This document shows, one piece after another, positions 21,101 to 21,639 of a DNA stretch of 21,639 bases (the first letter of the stretch is position 1; each line of letters starts with the position of its first letter). The position numbers and the translations under genes are program-made. The notes under the pieces were generated by a model. It had not been told where the DNA came from. It was given only the letters and a program-made list of their open reading frames with translations, and searched no databases. Origin of the DNA: Lachnospiraceae bacterium UBA7026 (GTDB lineage: Bacteria; Bacillota; Clostridia; Lachnospirales; Lachnospiraceae); contig DLBH01000052.1 of the NCBI GenBank assembly GCA_002494165.1, positions 6,130 to 27,768 on the forward strand, read 5' to 3'.

Positions 21101-21639
21101 AGCCAGACCAGGGCGGAAAAGGGGCATCCTCTGTAAAGAAACAGAACAAGGGCCCGGAGGCCATGACGGCAGCCCAGGCCGGGAGATACCGCAAAGAGAA
21201 AAAGGAGGTCGGCCGCCTGATTAGAGACCTTGGCAATGTGAATGTCAATGCCATCGAGGAGTTCAAGGAAGTCGGTGAGAGATACCAGTTCATGAAGGGC
21301 CAGTATGAGGATATCAAGGAGGCGGAAAAGAAACTTGAAACCATGATTGACGACCTCAATAAGGCCATGAGGGACCAGTTCAGCAAAGAGTTCGGCAAGA
21401 TCAAAGAGACCTTCACCAGGGTCTTTCAGGACCTCTTTGAAGGAGGCACGGCTTCCCTGGAGCTGATGGACGAGGAGGATATCCTGGAATGTGGTATCCG
21501 GATCATCGCCCAGCCCCCGGGCAAGAAACTGCAGAATATCCTGCTGCTCTCCGGAGGAGAAAGGGCCCTGACCGCCATCGCCCTGCTCTTCGCCATCCAG
21601 AAATTAAAACCCAGTCCCTTCTGCCTGCTCGACGAGATC
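18127..21639 (+). CDS. smc: Chromosome segregation ATPase SMC, C-terminus cut by right edge
   Basis: 1171 codons are open to the window edge. The N-terminal head starts MYLKSIEINGFKSFANKIVF, Walker A is GPNGSGKSN (31-39) and the Q-loop/D-loop region GQVEKILSGK is near 143. A coiled coil runs to a hinge (about 518-660) with GIIGVVADII, TEDNPVAQK and GGSITGGAYR; the returning coil is rich in Gln, Glu, Asp and Arg. The C-terminal head begins VNVNAIEEFKEVGERY and reaches the ABC signature LSGGERALTAIALLFAIQ (near 1140) and the start of Walker B, LLDEI; roughly the last 50 residues are outside. SMC forms the condensin complex with ScpA/ScpB for chromosome compaction and segregation. A low-complexity insert (about 966-1022) interrupts the second arm. 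Cotranscribed with plsX-rnc; AGGTGG just before ATG is the likely SD. Confidence 0.97.
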   Translation, partial: MYLKSIEINGFKSFANKIVFEFPHGITGIVGPNGSGKSNIGDAVRWVLGEQSAKQLRGARMEDVIFSGTERRRPMGYAYVAITFDNEAGTIPLDYSEVTVARRVYRSGESEYLLNGSVCRRRDIVELFYDTGIGKEGYSIIGQGQVEKILSGKIEDSRELFDEAAGIAKYKKNRAVTRRSLEKERQNLERVTDILTELEKRAGPLEKQSEKAREYLRLKDREKDLDLTLFLYDYNHLKEEAGDLKDRHQIVSGDLEATRDSYEKIKKENASFQEEGDRVSQAVEDRESVRESSRSRKEEEDQQLVLLEQKRETNLRLIAHYDELCGQIVEDMEEKKGQIADRERDLLTGREALAGKEKLLAGKEEELEACRQDQTSCEARIDLRNKEIFSLMSSQTDMKEKLSRYETMEEQLAIREAEFNSRSLRIRSDLKEARKQEQENEGLLAAAQGRLSERKRAWETLKAREEAMKEEEDRLQAQIDQANQEYLRARSRYETLYNISERYEGYNRAIQKVMEQKAHNPGIIGVVADIIKVEKRYETAIEIALGGALQNIVTEDNPVAQKMISFLKKDRLGRATFLPLTNVRRRNIAFSPAILEDEGVIGVASSLVTVDQRFESLIQSLLGRTIVVDTMDHALLLSRKNNFSLRIVTIDGELLNPGGSITGGAYRHSGNLLGRKREIQEYKAAMEDQKGKRDQTDQTLKTRRQEREDFHKEVREKKDQLEEIELQIHDLSRQQPLLKEKTQDLVRQEKGLDKEYQILRDQLAEIRDQKEELALQEEDREQIHRQNSSSLEDLQEELAAINSRLSDLDQEKNQLILEVSRLRQQLDFLSQDKDRLAAEIVTLKENQANSLKEKARLEQENQEALRLSEDHRQRSDQIKTELKALDQELASLREQRNQLQKKQNLIFHQLEDENERLLNLEKENTRLQAREEKVREDLDDRISYMWDNYEITYNQALRMWRAAQAAQEEEDQPDSRNQVNAKPGEDRPESQEPDQGGKGASSVKKQNKGPEAMTAAQAGRYRKEKKEVGRLIRDLGNVNVNAIEEFKEVGERYQFMKGQYEDIKEAEKKLETMIDDLNKAMRDQFSKEFGKIKETFTRVFQDLFEGGTASLELMDEEDILECGIRIIAQPPGKKLQNILLLSGGERALTAIALLFAIQKLKPSPFCLLDEI
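21025..21195 (+). other. Low-complexity insert in the C-terminal arm of SMC
   Basis: Residues about 966-1022 read as a polar, Pro-, Gln- and Glu-rich segment (EEEDQPDSRNQVNAKPGEDR... to PEAMTAAQAGRYR) between the usual helical ITYNQALRMWRAAQAA and KEKKEVGRLIRDLGNVN. Typical SMC proteins pass from the first helix to the second with only a short linker. The insert is in frame, uses the same codons as its surroundings and contains a loose repeat (EDQPDS / EDRPES), like the acidic repeats of the DUF2953 gene. Probably disordered. Confidence 0.65.

Overview
The window looks like a core chromosomal segment from an anaerobic, spore-forming member of the Clostridia, most likely Lachnospiraceae-like. 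The evidence is Firmicutes gene order (rpmB / yloU-like / fakA / recG; rsmD / coaD; yceD / rpmF; plsX / rnc / smc), a GerW (YtfJ) spore protein, and an oxygen-sensitive 2-hydroxyacyl-CoA dehydratase activator. Promoters are sigma-A type with strong Shine-Dalgarno sites. Genus cannot be told from this sequence alone. I saw no tRNA, rRNA, insertion sequence, prophage or CRISPR array.

Layout. At 1-1262 (minus) is the N-terminal part of a tandem-domain BadF/HgdC-type activase, cut by the window edge. It is divergent from everything else and has a long, apparently folded leader. From 1595 rightward come a rhomboid/derlin-like membrane protein with a C-terminal zinc-binding tail, a small protein of unknown family, a DUF2953 (YtfI-like) protein with a 12-residue acidic repeat, and gerW. 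Next is rpmB, with its own promoter, leader hairpin and terminator. Then a promoter drives an Asp23/YloU-like gene and fakA, followed by a strong terminator. A 220-bp, very AT-rich array of degenerate ~15-bp repeats lies between that terminator and recG.

From 9417, a promoter and a structured leader (possible pseudoknot) precede rsmD-coaD and a coiled-coil protein. A consensus promoter at 11484 drives yceD-rpmF, closed by a 12-bp-stem terminator. A 360-bp non-coding interval holds a direct duplication, a promoter, and a ~110-nt leader or small RNA ending in an intrinsic terminator. After it come a very large YfhO-type membrane protein with an extra N-terminal membrane domain, then plsX-rnc-smc, with smc cut by the right edge.

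How the genes relate. FakA and PlsX both make acyl-phosphate for membrane phospholipid synthesis, one from exogenous fatty acids and one from acyl-ACP. RpmB, RpmF, YceD, RsmD and Rnc serve ribosome assembly and rRNA maturation. RecG and SMC act on chromosome repair and segregation. CoaD makes the CoA precursor. The most unusual content is non-coding (leaders and the AT-rich array) plus lineage-specific insertions in otherwise conserved proteins (DUF2953, YfhO, SMC).
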